Positions 19,542 to 31,466 are shown, counted from the first letter of the stretch. The stretch is DNA of 64,000 nucleotides from Actinomucor elegans (GCA_026027325.1 JAMSLZ010000007.1:2356001-2420000), one strand, 5' to 3'. Notes: a model not told the origin generated them from the sequence alone. Program-made: numbers and translations.

Positions 19542-20078
19542 CACTCAACACTCATCAGAGCCAGAACAACAACTAGAAATACTTTTAAAACTGTTGATAG
19601 GTTTTATTAACAGATCAAGAATTGATTAACTGGTCAAAAGGTGATAAAACGCATCTCTTATATACTTTTTTAAGATCGGTGCTTGATTCTAAAGTCTTAT
19701 TACGATTTGCCAGAAACAAGGTTGGACTGCATATAATGAAGACCAGGGATCTAATAATCAAATGAGCGGACCAAGATTAGCGGCGAGGAGTATCGGAATC
19801 ATTATATTCAAGGTAATAATATTTGGACACATATTTGGTGTGAGAGATAGTGTCTATCAATTCGCGTCTACTTGCTCAGTGTGATATATAAATAATAAAG
19901 ATCTTTAACATAATCAAATACAGTCATTTACATTCTGGTTCTTGGTAATAATGCTTAATACACTTCTGCAGCTATATATAAGGATATCTATACGATTTTA
20001 CATCTGTACAGCATTCTCTTATTAACATAATCATGAGCGTTTACAACATATTTCCTTCTATCGTTCAAAGGTTTTCCA
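19542..20078. other. Spacer
   Basis: AT-rich with no ORF or RNA gene that I can support. The 3' flank of the Harbinger relic begins near 20079. Confidence 0.4.
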
Positions 20079-21727
20079 TTAGATCGTTTCTAAGTTGTAA
20101 ATGTTTTCCCTTGTTGCAAATTTCCAGATAATTGGACAAGAAGATCCAGTAAAAGTGCCTGGAACCATTTCCCTAGGAGATGATACCAGCACAGTTGAAG
20201 ACAAGTTGCTAGCGCTGACAAGAGTGCCATAGCCTGCTTCTTCTCCATTTCTTTTTTCTTTCTTCTTTCGGTCGAACTCGATTGTCATATTATACAATAT
20301 AATGCATGTTGTCATTATATTATATGCAGAATTTCTTTTCTTCACATTCTTGCTGGACCAGAAACAACTGCAAATCGCGCCTGTAATACTCCAAAAGCTC
20401 TTTCTACATCTTTTCTCGCAGATACTTGAACCATGGAAAAATGTTTATAATAAAATCAAGAAGAAATATTAGCTAATGGACACGAGATAATACAAATAGC
20501 TAGAGCGCGTTTATACCTTTTCCTTTGGAGTCTGTGGATTATTAAAACTCTTAACAAAAGCAGCGTACGCGGGGTAGATACTGTGGTGAAATTCATATAT
20601 AGCATTCTGCATATATATTAAAAAGCCGGGATTCATTTATTAACTATCCATCAAAAGAGAAAGTTTTGGATTACCGCTGAAAAGACAATTAATGCAGAGT
20701 AAACATAGATTAAAAAGACCTTTGATTTTTACTAAGAGACCATTTCCTTTGAAGTATAAATACAAGAGATACAAGCTAGATAGAAAAACTTAACTCACTT
20801 TGAATCAATAAAACCCCATAAAACGGTTCTAACTGATCCACTCGCTTTTTATTTAATTTTTACCTCAGATACCATCTGTCAAGTAATATCCCATGTTGTA
20901 TTGATTGCCATTTACAGAGAAGTTGACAACAGGACCTTCACCATTGGCCAAATCCTTGAATATATGTGATCTGTCTAAAACACTGATATCGTTCAATGAG
21001 CTAGGCAGGTCAAAAAATGCGTGTCATATCTACATGTCATATGATGCTACAGCTTCAAGAATGATTGTTGGAGTTTTTCCCTTTCCAACAAACTGTCCAT
21101 GCCAGGCAGTGGGACAGGTTTTCCACTCCCAAAATGCAAGCAGTCCAGAGAGCCAAGCGTACCAGGAAATCCTCTGGATTCTCCTTCCTGCAGAAGTCTT
21201 TTGATATCCTCTTCATTTGGCGCCCTCAGATATTCATCACTGAAAATGGAGACAACTGCAGAACAGAAACGTTTAAGACGTTCCAGGGAAGTTGATTCTG
21301 CCATTCGGAAAGATTCGTCCAAAGCATCTGCAGATACTTCATAAGCCAGCTGGCGGATTGCAACCGATATTTTTTGTAAAACAGAGAAACCAGGTCTGCA
21401 TGCAGCATCGGTTTTCTGCTTGAAATAATCGTCCTTTTCTTGAACAGCGTCCATTATGCGAAAGAAAACACCTTTACTTATTCGGAATCTTCGCCGATAT
21501 TGGTCTTCTGTATAAGTACAGTCTTCATTAAAGTAATCCTCACATAATTGTACGTGAGCTCGCTGCCATTTGCGGTAAATCATGCTACGAGGCTTCTTTA
21601 TGCTTGTTTCGGCTTTTTCAGTATCTGATATACGTTTTGTTGCTTTATAAAGGAGAAAGTCATTCATACTCATCATGACTTCTTCCTGATCTAGCTGTTC
21701 TTCTTGGAAAATATATACAGATTTCAA
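20079..21727 (-). pseudogene. PIF/Harbinger transposase gene, decayed and interrupted by an LTR
   Basis: Read on minus, the N-terminal half (21727-21047) has the PIF/Harbinger (DDE_Tnp_4) hallmarks FRISKGVFFRIMDAVQ, RQLAYEVSADALDE and GFPGTLGSLDCLHF with the first catalytic Asp. The frame then breaks. The stretch at 20870-21060 still reads HAFFDLPSSLNDISVLDRS (second Asp) through to GNQYNMGYYLTDG, with stops before it. The gene resumes beyond the LTR at 20577 with YPAYAAFVKSFNNP, an apparent intron with a GTATAA donor, then ARKDVERAFGVLQARFAV (third acidic residue). It ends with NIMTTCIILYNMTIEFD (20345-20079). Frameshifts, stops and the LTR make it inactive. Confidence 0.85.
20582..20867 (+). 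repeat. Solo LTR, second family, copy 2, inside the Harbinger transposase
   Basis: 286 bp, TGTGGTGAAATTC to TTTTTACCTCA, with GTATAAATACAAG and AATAAAACC signals. The perfect 5-bp duplication GATAC flanks it (20577-20581, 20868-20872). Removing the LTR and one GATAC rejoins the transposase reading at YYLTDG/YPAYAAF, which confirms both borders. Confidence 0.9.
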
Positions 21728-23068
21728 AAGCTATCATTTTTAAGGATATATTTTTTTGTTTCTCGCCAAAAGCAGTATTTAAGCTATAGTTAACTTTTCT
21801 GGAAAGAGGCTTTTTATAAAAAATAAAATAAAAAAACGAGCCGGCCTCAAAGGACCGAGTTTTTGATAACAGCTAAGAGCATCCGCAGCGATCACATTAA
21901 CTTTTACATTACTTTTAATGTAAAAATTAGCCGTTGGTGTCTGGATTAGTAAATAATGTGCTGTGCGAAACAGCGGTTACATTAAATGCAATACTCTCTT
22001 TTCCTGATTTATATTGATAGTGTATAAATGGTATATTTCTGCATTGAAAATATTACTAAAATGGACACTCAAGAAGTTATATATATGTTCGCAGGCATAT
22101 GCATTATTGTTTGTTGTAGGGCTATTAACGCACAGAAGGTCGGCCTCAAAGGGCCGATTGGGGGTAATCTGTACTTGTTATATATAAGGAAAATAAAGCA
22201 TGAATTAAAGAGCATGTATTACATTTTTTGTTTTTATTCGCTAACGTTGATACTCTTGTTCAGCTTATGTACATAATTTACATATATTTTATATAAATCT
22301 GATCAAATGATCCATTGATATCTTTACTGGCCTCGGCTAATGTGGTATCAGACAGATAATCCATACTCAAAACAAATCTATATATTTCTATTGACATTTT
22401 TTTTTAATTTTTTAATCCCAAGTATCGTTGCTACATAGTGTTTTTCAATGATTAGTGCATAGACGACTTATATTTCGTAAGGCCTAAATAACGGCCTAGA
22501 TAATTCTTGGTCGATCGTAGTCAACTGTAGCATCTGACAATGTTTTATACTCAGAATGAACGGTTGTGTATTAAAACCTTTATGCTACATAATCCGTGCA
22601 TTTTTCTCATCAACAATGAATTGCAAGTCGTTTACATTTGTTATAGCCTAATTCTAGTATATATTTATATTTTAAGCCAGTCATACAATGGAACCATGTT
22701 CTCTGACAAATAATGAAGAACTCGCTAGCAATTGTTCAATAGATCATTCCCTGCAGTTGTATATAAAGACTAATTTGCTCGTAATTATGAGTAGAGCAGC
22801 AGTATATTGTGACAGGATGCAAGTTGTATAAATTAGGTTCAAACAATAGGCGCGCATGTTGAAATATATAGAAGGTAATGACACGTATAATCAATAATAA
22901 TGCTATATATCAGCTTCCTTGTTATTGTGTATCAGTTGTACTTGTTTATTCGAAGCTAATATATACTCTAAATTCATTATATTTTATTATTTCTTTTTAT
23001 ATATCAAAAAAGGTTTCTCTTTTTCAGATTCTGGCATATAAGGTATAATCACTTTTTTTTCATCTAAT
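21728..23068. other. Spacer between the transposase relic and the methyltransferase gene
   Basis: Contains two copies, about 300 bp apart, of a hairpin-forming word CGGCCTCAAAGGRCCGA (21842-21858, 22141-22157), and a single Harbinger-terminus-like TAAGAGCATCCGCAGCG (21886-21902) without a partner. An 82-codon frame at 22028-22276 has no recognisable domain. Confidence 0.5.
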
Positions 23069-24432
23069 TTAATAGCCATCCTCTACTCTATCTTCTGTTG
23101 GCTTTTGAGCATAATAATTATAATAAGGAACAAGCGTTTTCAATTTCTGCGATTCAGCACCACAGTCGTCTAGAAACTGATAGTATACGGCTGTGTCCTC
23201 CCATTCGGGGCAGTTTTCTGTCATTACTGGTTTGAGGTTCACATAGGAATGTCTATAATCTTGCCTATTATAAAGGTTAGTAACCCTTTTTGAATAACAC
23301 GTTGTCGTACAAGCGTCTTTACCAAAGTAGTTCACCTGCTTTGTCTGTATGATTCAGCGTGAGTCGCTTCAAGTCCAAATGTTGATGAATAAAGCCTGCT
23401 TTAGTGATACGTTCTTCAAGTTCAACAGCGATTTTAGGTGGCATATTTCTAGCTAACAACATATCTGACACTAGTAAAAAAATTTAGTAACCTGATGCAG
23501 TGCAACAACTCTTCATTCTCTCACTTGTGTATTGTAATTTTTTCATTAAAGGTCCCATGTTGTACAAATCCTGAAGGTCTGGCTATAGTATTTGTTTTAG
23601 TAATATTATTTTCTGCTTCTTTTTTTTTTGACAAGCAGTATTTGATCACTTACTTCATTTAATTCAATGTATCCACCAGGTTTTAGAATACGATAAAACT
23701 CGTTTAAAGCCTAACAAAGGAGGTTTTTTTTTTAGGCTAATGGATTTTTAGAGTATATTTTACGCTTACATTTTCCCAATCTTCGCTGGTCAGACCCATA
23801 AGTAGTATTCTTTGATGAATGTAATCGAACGTGTTATCGGGGAATGGAATTCTTTTGCCGAGATTACCAATTACAAATTCGACATTGGCAGGCTTAATAT
23901 TTTCGGGAAACACAAGCGAAGCATCAATACCAAAGAATTTTGAGTTTGGAAAAGCCTCTCCCATATCAAAAAGCCAAGTAGCTGGTCCACATCCAGAATC
24001 TAATACGGTGATGCCCTTTTCCAATAAGTCTGTTACTGGAGCATGATAGTTACTTTCAAATACGTTAATATGTCGCGTCTCTATTTTGAATCCTTATTAT
24101 TGTTTCCTCTTACGTTTGTAACGCATATTTAAGTATCCAATGTTGTTGATGTACTCGATCTGCCTCTATGAACAAAGGTATTATTTACTAGCAAAAATAA
24201 ACACACAATGTAGCTTTTTACCATCATCATCACTAGGAAAAACGTAGGCAATATCTGCATCATGATATCGTCTTCCATTTTTCATCTGAAAGCTTTGTCC
24301 ATTACTAGAATTTTGTCGTGAAGTCGTAGCATTGGAACTTTGAGTGGAATCTCTTTTTTTATTACTAATGCTATTGTTCTTTTCTTTGCGCTTAAAGATT
24401 GAGAAAAATCGCCATATTGAATGAGATGACAT
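23069..24432 (-). CDS. SAM-dependent methyltransferase (class I)
   Basis: Seven exons: 24432-24223, 24165-24114, 24080-23770, 23710-23654, 23582-23525, 23470-23323, 23264-23069. They sum to 1032 nt, 343 aa. A Ser/Asn/Lys-rich N-terminal tail of about 50 residues precedes the Rossmann fold. Motif I is VLDSGCGPATWL. GIDAS is the acidic SAM-ribose loop, followed by FPDNTFDYIHQR and RILKPGGYIELNE. The layout (GYIELNE, then GELLW and NPEWED/YYAQKP-like tail) is the Methyltransferase_25-type family expanded in Mucoromycota; substrate unknown. I chose the ATG at 24432 because the longer frame has no other support. Confidence 0.88.
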
Positions 24433-24588
24433 ATTAAAAAAGAGAAAGATAAAGAAAGGCAAAAAAAAAGTTTTTTTCTTACAGTGGTGCTACTAATAGC
24501 TTTTTTTTTTTTAGATCAAGAATTAGTGTAACTATATGTTAACCTCTCCTCTCTTTCCCTCTTGCGCTGAATGTTTGGTAATACAAAA

Positions 24589-25949
24589 TTACATAGTTTG
24601 TTCTTGAGTAGGATGTATCACAGGCTCTAAAATATGACGCTGGCGAGACTGTTGTTGACGTAAAGGCTGCTTGTTGGGTTTATGATGTTGTTGATCACGG
24701 AATATCTTGCTGTGAATACGTTTACCATAAGGTGTAGTACGAATTGTAGGCAATAGAGGACGAATACAATCAACAAGCTTATAAAGTAGTTAGTATTACC
24801 GAAACATTGTTATTGGGATGTATTCATCATTACCTCAGCGCGCTGATCTTCGTCTGCAAAATCTAAAGACGTTTGAACCACATAGTTGGCAAAAGAATCG
24901 TGCAAGAGCTTTTCCATGGCTGTTTGATTCACTAATTCGGCAATCAATAAACGACGTGTTTGAGGTTCTGCAGTACGAATACACTATAACGCAGTTAATA
25001 AACGTTCATGGTAAAATGCGTTTAGCTTTTCTTACGTTTTCAATCACATTTGAACTGAATTTTTGAACTGATAATATACAGACATGATTGACAAAACGAC
25101 CAATGATACTTTCAGAATATCGAGTAACACCCAACTCGAGTACATATTGTACAACATAGTTACCAAAAGCGTTTTGTACAAGTGGTAAAGCATGCTTTGC
25201 AATTTCTTCTACTAGTTGGTCCTGATCATAAAGCACATCAGCCTAAAATTACAACTTTTAGCACTTATTGTTTACCTTTTGAGCCATAGTAGCATGATCA
25301 AAGCATCGTTGCAATACACAACATCCATGCTTATGTGAAGCGACCTCAATACAGTTTTGACACACAGCATCATAAATAAACTGGTTATACTCTGCAGATA
25401 ACCAATGTAGACACTTTTGTATGACATGATTACCATTCAAGTCCTTAATCAACTTTACCACGTTAGGATTCAATGCAACAATCACCATTTGAATCTACCC
25501 ACGAACAAAAGTTAATATTATCATCCTACGATTGGCTTTATGCTTTACCTGTTCTGGCGTCGACAGGTACTCGATCAGTTTCTGCACAGCCCTGGTCCCA
25601 TGCATATTCAATGCAATCTGCACCAGCTCGGGAGCCACAATCTCAACAATCATCGTACGTTGTTCATCATTGCATTTCTCGAGCATCTTTTGACAGAGGT
25701 AATTACCAAAAGGATCTATCCCACTTGCATCAGTCCAATTATCCACCTGCTTTGTTTATAACATACAAACCTGTCATTAGCTCAACGTAATAAGGATGTA
25801 TCTCATCAAATACTATCTGCAAATAATACTCGTCTTGTTCGATCTTCTTCTGTAAAAATCGACATCCATTTTGATCTTTGCATAACTCGTATAATTTGCC
25901 AATAAAATCTTGCAAGTGTGCATCCACAAAACGATCATGCTGCTGCTGC

Positions 25950-25980
<31 letters not shown>

Positions 25981-26323
25981 GCTGTTGTTGCTGCTGGTGG
26001 TGCAACAGAGTGGTCTTTCTCTGCTGTGGCGCCGCAACCTTGGATGATGGTGATGCATAAGGTTGGTGGTATAATAAAGAGGTGGTTGTAGGAGGTGGGA
26101 TCATTGGATGAATAAATGGACACATGTCATGACGTGGGCAAAAGCCAAACTGTTGAAATTGAGGGCATAAGCTATGTTTCGTGTTATGCCAGCCATACCC
26201 GAGAGGTGGAGGTTGGACCCATGGCGTAGGGACATGAGGTTGCATATCCATGCTAGGTGGATGTGTAGCAAACTATATGGACAAAACAAGCGCGTCAGTC
26301 AGTTAAACACAATCGAATTTCTT

Positions 26324-26363
<40 letters not shown>

Positions 26364-26960
26364 TTACCGCATTCGATGTTGATACAAGTGGAGTAGTGGT
26401 GTTGATGGGAATAGGAACAGTAGAAGATGATGAAGCAACAGGGTTATTACCAATAACAGTGGACGATGAAGCTGAAGGTTCTTTTGATAAAAACAAAGCG
26501 ACTAACAGATATATATTAGTTTCCTCCTTTTTTTTCTCACTGAAATTTATCAAACACGTACGTTTATTATCTGGCTCGTTATTGTCGAAAGAGTGCCTTT
26601 GTTGCCTCTGTTGCTGTGTAAACGAACTCAGCATGGGCTCTTGAGGTGTCATAGCAAAAGGTAACTTTCTATTGAAACTATTACCAAAGAAATGAATAAG
26701 AAACACTTGTGTCTCATCAACCCAAACCTTTATTACCTCGATTCGCGATCATTTAATGATAATTTGGCGCCTAATAAAAGGTCCAAGGTATGATCATCGT
26801 TCGAGTTTCTCCGTGAACCGGGTACTGAGCGTGATGCTTGCTGAATCATTTTTGAATAACTCGCTTGACTCGGTTGTATCTGATTAAAATTAAACAAATC
26901 CACTGGGTCATCAAATATCGATCGCTTGATCGCTTCGTTCAAGCTTTTATCACTATCCAT
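24589..26960 (-). CDS. Pumilio-family RNA-binding protein with CCCH zinc finger
   Basis: Nine exons: 26960-26737, 26677-26562, 26501-26368, 26272-25771, 25715-25549, 25494-25276, 25242-25036, 24983-24834, 24777-24589. They total 1908 nt, 635 aa. A low-complexity N-terminus is followed by one C-x8-C-x5-C-x3-H zinc finger (CPQFQQFGFCPRHDMCPFIH), a poly-Gln run, and then Puf repeats: NGCRFLQKK, FGNYLCQKM, HGTRAVQKL, NGNHVIQKC, HGCCVLQRC, FGNYVVQYV, FSSNVIEN, FANYVVQTS. Puf proteins bind 3' UTR elements and repress or localise mRNA. The eight repeats match a complete domain. The first ATG in frame is MDSDKSLNE at 26960. Confidence 0.9.
25935..25997. repeat. CAG/CAA triplet repeat (poly-Gln in Pumilio gene)
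   Basis: A tract of GTT/GCT triplets on plus encodes about 20 Gln on minus between the zinc finger and the Puf repeats. Confidence 0.9.
26329..26362. repeat. 34-bp homopolymer T inside an intron of the Pumilio gene
   Basis: The run is A-rich in the sense strand, directly after the GTAAC donor at 26367. Its length is likely to vary between isolates and to be error-prone in sequencing. Confidence 0.9.
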
Positions 26961-27693
26961 GCTATAGTACAAAGTTGTTTATACAATAAAAATACAAGTA
27001 GAAATACAAAAAGAAAAAGAAAAAAGAAACTGTCAAACAGGAAGAGAGAAAGAGAATTTTTCATTAGCATTGGGCATTTCAGTTTTTTTTGCTTCATAAA
27101 AAGTCACATCACCACAATGACGAATGAGTGATCTAAGCGGCGATAGAATATTACATAATGGCATTGGATATTAACAGTTCGAAAATTAAACAGCGACACG
27201 AACATTGTGAATCCATACATCTAGCATTTTGCGAATGTTGATCTATCATTTCCAAGATTTTATTATTTAAATGAATGTATTTCGCTCTATATCCTCACCT
27301 GAAATGATCAGTTTATTTAGATTACCTGTTTAACTATCACATTATAAAGTGTTTACCAGTGAAATGCGATAGTTATTGGCTCTTGATAAACGTTCATGCT
27401 ATCTTTTACAAAAAAAAAGAGCGCCGGCTGACATAAGCCTTCCTAATAAAGTTTGCATATATATATCAATTGTAAATATAGTGATGTAGAAGTGATATTG
27501 TATTTTCCCTCCTCAGATCTATGAATTATATTGGATTTTCTATAAGTACGTTGATCATACTACCTTAAAAATCCGAGCACAAATATAAAGAACAAGTCCG
27601 CCTTAGAAATCATACCTCCAAAAAAAATGCCATTTATATCGACAAAAAGCCATATTTTCAAGACATTGGGAATCTTAGGAAAACCCACATGGC
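26961..27693. other. Spacer: Pumilio promoter and dolichyl phosphatase 3' flank
   Basis: AT-rich, no ORF. A purine tract (AGAAAAAGAAAAAAG, about 27008) sits just upstream of the Pumilio ATG. Confidence 0.5.
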
Positions 27694-28403
27694 CTACTGA
27701 GTCTTTATTTTCATGTACTGCTCATATTCCCATCTAGCTACGTTACGTACAGCACTCATATCTCTCAAATACAGTTTCTTAGCTATAGACGTATTAACAA
27801 GCCATTGGATTGCGCCAACAGAATGTACCCATCGTGTCACACCATACCATAGTGCACCATAACCTGTTCCAACCATTGATCCTATCAATACTTGGTTCAA
27901 AGTATGGTAGCCCAAGTAAATTCTGGATACAGCAACTAAGATGGCCAAACTAAACATAGCTATCGATGTCAACACTTTCCACACAGTATGGTCCAGGTAT
28001 ATGTAACGGTACATGTACAGTGAACCATAAACGGCGAAATACCATATAAATTGTGAATGACTCGAAGGCATACCATAACCATCGCCCAAGTGTACTAACT
28101 CCCCGAAAAAAAATTAATATTAAATTATAGACATATGCAACTATGCATACCATAGGGTCGATCTTGCTCGATCCATTCTTTCAATGCGTAATTCAAAGCT
28201 TCATTAAAAAGCTGACCGAGTAACATGAGAATACCTGCCATCTCTCGTCGTGATACAATGACAGAAGCATAAAACACGAGAATGGCAATAGGCGCTAGAG
28301 TGATATAAGCAAACACATACGAGATTTTGTCTTGTGGATTGAAATATACGTGTGTCAGAGAGATGGAAGCAAGCACATCGGGATGATGATGCTCTGAGAA
28401 CAT
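27694..28403 (-). CDS. CWH8: Dolichyl pyrophosphate phosphatase (PAP2 superfamily)
   Basis: Two exons (28403-28151, 28094-27694), 217 aa. This ER-membrane enzyme hydrolyses dolichyl-PP to dolichyl-P on the lumenal side so the carrier can be reused in N-glycosylation. The PAP2 signature is complete: KEWIEQDRP (C1), GMPSSHSQF (C2), SRIYLGYHTLNQ (C3, with the family's Asn/Gln replacing the usual Asp). PSSHSQF is typical of yeast Cwh8/Cax4 and human DOLPP1. Several hydrophobic segments surround the motifs. The splice join restores RPY-VHLGDGYGMPSSH. The ATG at 28403 is the only upstream start in frame. Confidence 0.93.
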
Positions 28404-30056
28404 TATTTTTTTAAAAAAAAAGGTGGATTAATACACGGCTACAGCAAAGTTTATCCCGCTTTTTTTTTTTTAAAAAAAAAAAAAAGTTGTTTGCTAGGGA
28501 ATCGAAGTTTCGATTGGGAGACACCGAGTAACATCAACGCAAAGATTTATAGAATAAAAGTGAACCGAGTTCAAGGACCAAATATATGTTCTTTGTTTTA
28601 AAATTTTGAACAGATAATATAACCTCTTTTGCTTAGTCAGATACGAGATCTACGTATCATTAAAACTAGGCCATATAAAAATGCGTATCTTTCTAGCTAG
28701 CTACTAAAATGTAAACCTGCAAAACTTCAGTAAAAAGATTGCTAATAAGTACTGCAGTTTATTTTGAATAAGTGCTAATCTCCATATGCAACATTAAGCT
28801 AGAATTAGTCGAGAAATGTAATGTTGAAAATGATCTTTTTTTTTTTTTTTTTTTTTTAAAAAATAACTTGCTTGCCAATTTTTCGTGAGCATAAAAACAC
28901 ATGGTATATTTGCAGCATGGGTGATTAATGTATATATTTAATACTATGGAGTACGCAAGTTGTTCGTCTCAAGTAACATTGGAATTATGGAAGCTATTAG
29001 AAGTAAAGAAAAAAAAGGCTGTTTATAGGATTAAAATTTATAGATATGTATATATAGCTCTGTTTAATGTATATTTTAGCTTCATACAAATACTATTTGT
29101 TTATCTTGCATGTATATGCACACTTGTTATTCAAAAATCGGTTTAAAGGATGCCACAATTGCCATTAGACATCAATCACATTTTACTGCTTACCTTGGAT
29201 ATGGGGCAATTTCTATAAGTGTATACCAAGAGTTTATAATGTATATTTCCCCCAACGAATGATGTCTTCCCTAAGATCAAAAATTGAAATACACATACAT
29301 GCTGTTCATTAGATATATTCTTTTAAAAGCTGTATGTGTTCTTCTCAAAGAAAAGTTGAAAATTTTGATCTAAAGGTATATCAGAAATCAAGTCATTTTG
29401 AACATCGCAAACATATCTGGGTCTGTCCTAGTTAAATATTACTTTCGATGACTAGTACATTTTCATAATGAGCTGCTCTATCTATTAAAACTTATAATTG
29501 ACTAAAATTTGGCAAATTTATTGCATTCTATATAACCTAGCATCAATAATGTGTAAATTTTGCCACCAATCCCGGTCAAGTGTCGCAAAATGAATTGTTA
29601 TATCTATAAAGCCTTTTAACTAATAGGTACATGTTGATAATTGAAGCTTTTTTTTTCCATAACTTTGATGTTAATCAGTACCTACCTCCTCTCCAAAAAA
29701 TTTATGATCAATAAAGAGGCTTCCATGTTTTTTGTTCTGTCCGAAAATTACTTTCATACATATCTATATTGAATCAATTGTGAATGAAGAAGCAATAGTC
29801 AACATGAGCCAAATGATCAGAGAGAGAGAGAGAGCGAGATGGTACTTAATAATTATTAAGGTTTACTAAATATAATTTATTATGAACGTGAACTACTAAT
29901 CATATCCGACATTTGACCAGCATCGACCAAGAGATATAAAGACCATTAAGCAAATAACTGTAATATACTACTAAACATGAACAATAAATAGCATATTCAT
30001 TGTATTTTAGTGAAATAGAAAATTTGCTAGAATAAGCAACTCGTTCTAAACATGAG
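28404..30056. other. Spacer upstream of the dolichyl phosphatase gene
   Basis: Contains T/A homopolymers (28838-28857), an (AG)n microsatellite near 29820-29835 and degenerate dispersed motifs near 28785 and 29904. The 72-codon frame at 28928 has no recognisable features. Confidence 0.5.
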
Positions 30057-30337
30057 CTACTTATTCAAAATATTAGCATTAGACTGAGATGGGTCGAGAG
30101 TCATAGAGATGATGGGAATATTATAATTTCAGGGTAAAAAAAAAAGGTAGATTCACCATAGTTTACCTCTCTTAGTATTACTGCTTCAAAAACAAGCCAG
30201 GCACTCACTAGAGCTCCAAATCCAAAAGAAAATATATCTTCTTTTCCCCTGGTTTGTTCAAAGCTCCGACGCATTTTGATCGTCATGCCAACAATGATAC
30301 CTGAAACTTGACCAAAGATGAATGTATTGTTCGGCAT
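30057..30337 (-). CDS. Small putative membrane protein (tentative)
   Basis: An ATG at 30337 opens a 57-codon exon to 30167 with two hydrophobic stretches around a basic loop with TRGKEDIFSFGFGA. A GTAAAC donor there can join a 27-nt last exon (30083-30057), giving 65 aa. The segment TRGKED followed by a Gly/Ala-rich helix faintly recalls Tim17/NDUFA11-type proteins, but it is too short for a full member. A strong acceptor (TTTTTACTGCTACTTCTAG) just before the ATG suggests missing upstream exons, yet I found no donor that keeps the frame. Confidence 0.3.
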
Positions 30338-30541
30338 AAATACCTAGAAGTAGCAGTAAAAAAAAAAGATGTTGATCATATGGTCCAGCTTGATAGTGTA
30401 TGGCTTTACCAGCTAAAAAAGTCACATCACAGTGGATACAATACAAGCCCTGTTTTCTTACTAATAAACAAAATAAAAAAATAAAAAGTTCCTTTTTACC
30501 TTCCAAGCCCTTTTATATTTTATTTTTCTTTTATATCAATC

Positions 30542-31466
30542 ATGGCGCCGCCTTATACTTATCCAGTAGCTGGTATACTGTATTTTATCACTCATCCACA
30601 GGTAAATGCGATAAAAAAAAAGTAACCGAGATTCACCTGATTGACATTTATCTAGTTATGGCTTAAAACGCTCTGTCCATTCTTACTCACCCTCATTTTC
30701 GGCATCATCTCCCTCGTTCTCTCCTTTGTCTACTTACTCCCATTACAAGCCCATGCACTCATTAATGCTAACTGTCCAGTATGGTTAGCATGGACCGTCT
30801 CGGTCATTTTTGTTTTGCTTGAATCTGCCGTGTTTGATCTATTGTTCTTTGCTATTTTGTTGCCATTGTTTCAAGATATGTTGTTTGACGCCACTTTGAA
30901 AGCGCGTGGATTGGACCGTATGTTTGAAACTCGTGTACCTGTTTCGGGGCTTCGACTTTGCTGCAGAGGCATTTCCTCAGGTTTGGCATTAGTTTGGTTA
31001 TTAGTACTAGCGCAGATATTCATCTTGATTATCACGGCGCCATTGCATTTGATTCCTGTGGCGGGTACCTTTGTAGCATGTTATATCAATGGTTGGGTAG
31101 CATGGTAAAGAGAACACATTGTAGACCTAACATATATATGTTTACTCACATTCGTTGTTTAGCTGGGGCCATCATTTACATTATGACCTCGAGTTTCGCG
31201 GATTTTCTGTCAGTGATTCAAGAAGTTTTGCTTGGCGTCATAAGGGTCAGTACTGCAATTTTGGCGTGGTGGCTGTAGCATTGGAGTTGGTACCTTTGTT
31301 CAACTTGTTGTTTATGTGGACAAATGTAGTAGGAGCCGCTTTATGGGTCGGCGATAAATATGAAAAGAATGAGCGCGAAATTGCTCGACGCAACAGAGCG
31401 AGCGCTTCTAGTGAAGTGGTTTATGGACATCCGCAAAAAGACGGGTATGGATCGATTCTTGCTTGA
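30542..31466 (+). CDS. EI24-domain membrane protein (Lds/Rrt8-like)
   Basis: Three exons (30542-30601, 30656-31104, 31163-31466), 270 aa. It starts MAPPYTYPVAGILYFITHPQLW, typical of the fungal EI24/CysZ-fold family that includes yeast Rrt8, Lds1 and Lds2, which associate with lipid droplets and spore wall formation. Four or more long hydrophobic segments are visible, with the signature near LEFRGFSVSDSRSFAWRHKG between the last two. The C-terminal tail is charged (DKYEKNEREIARRNRA). The exon 2/3 join changes the second frame from VAW to VACWGHHLHYDLEF. Function in this fungus is inferred from the family only. Confidence 0.82.

Noticed and set aside
21886..21902. TAAGAGCATCCGCAGCG as terminal repeat of the decayed Harbinger gene
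   Set aside because: It faces right, away from the transposase at 20079-21727, and no inverted partner is found on either side.
25813..26123. Alternative frames giving poly-Asn, poly-Cys or poly-Thr proteins
   Set aside because: These are other-frame translations of the poly-Gln triplet tract in the Pumilio gene.
26502..26561. Reading the Pumilio exon straight through without an intron
   Set aside because: The frame is open, but GTACGT donor, CTAAT branch and TTAG acceptor with a 60-nt length match neighbouring introns; spliced form preferred though both keep the frame.
28928..29146. 72-codon plus frame with hydrophobic C-terminus
   Set aside because: Composition is that expected from AT-rich DNA (Ile/Tyr/Lys/Phe); no homology or gene context.
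30258..30506. 82-codon minus frame as the upstream part of the small membrane protein
   Set aside because: No splice donor joins it in frame to the ATG-containing exon at 30337, and it overlaps the next gene's promoter.
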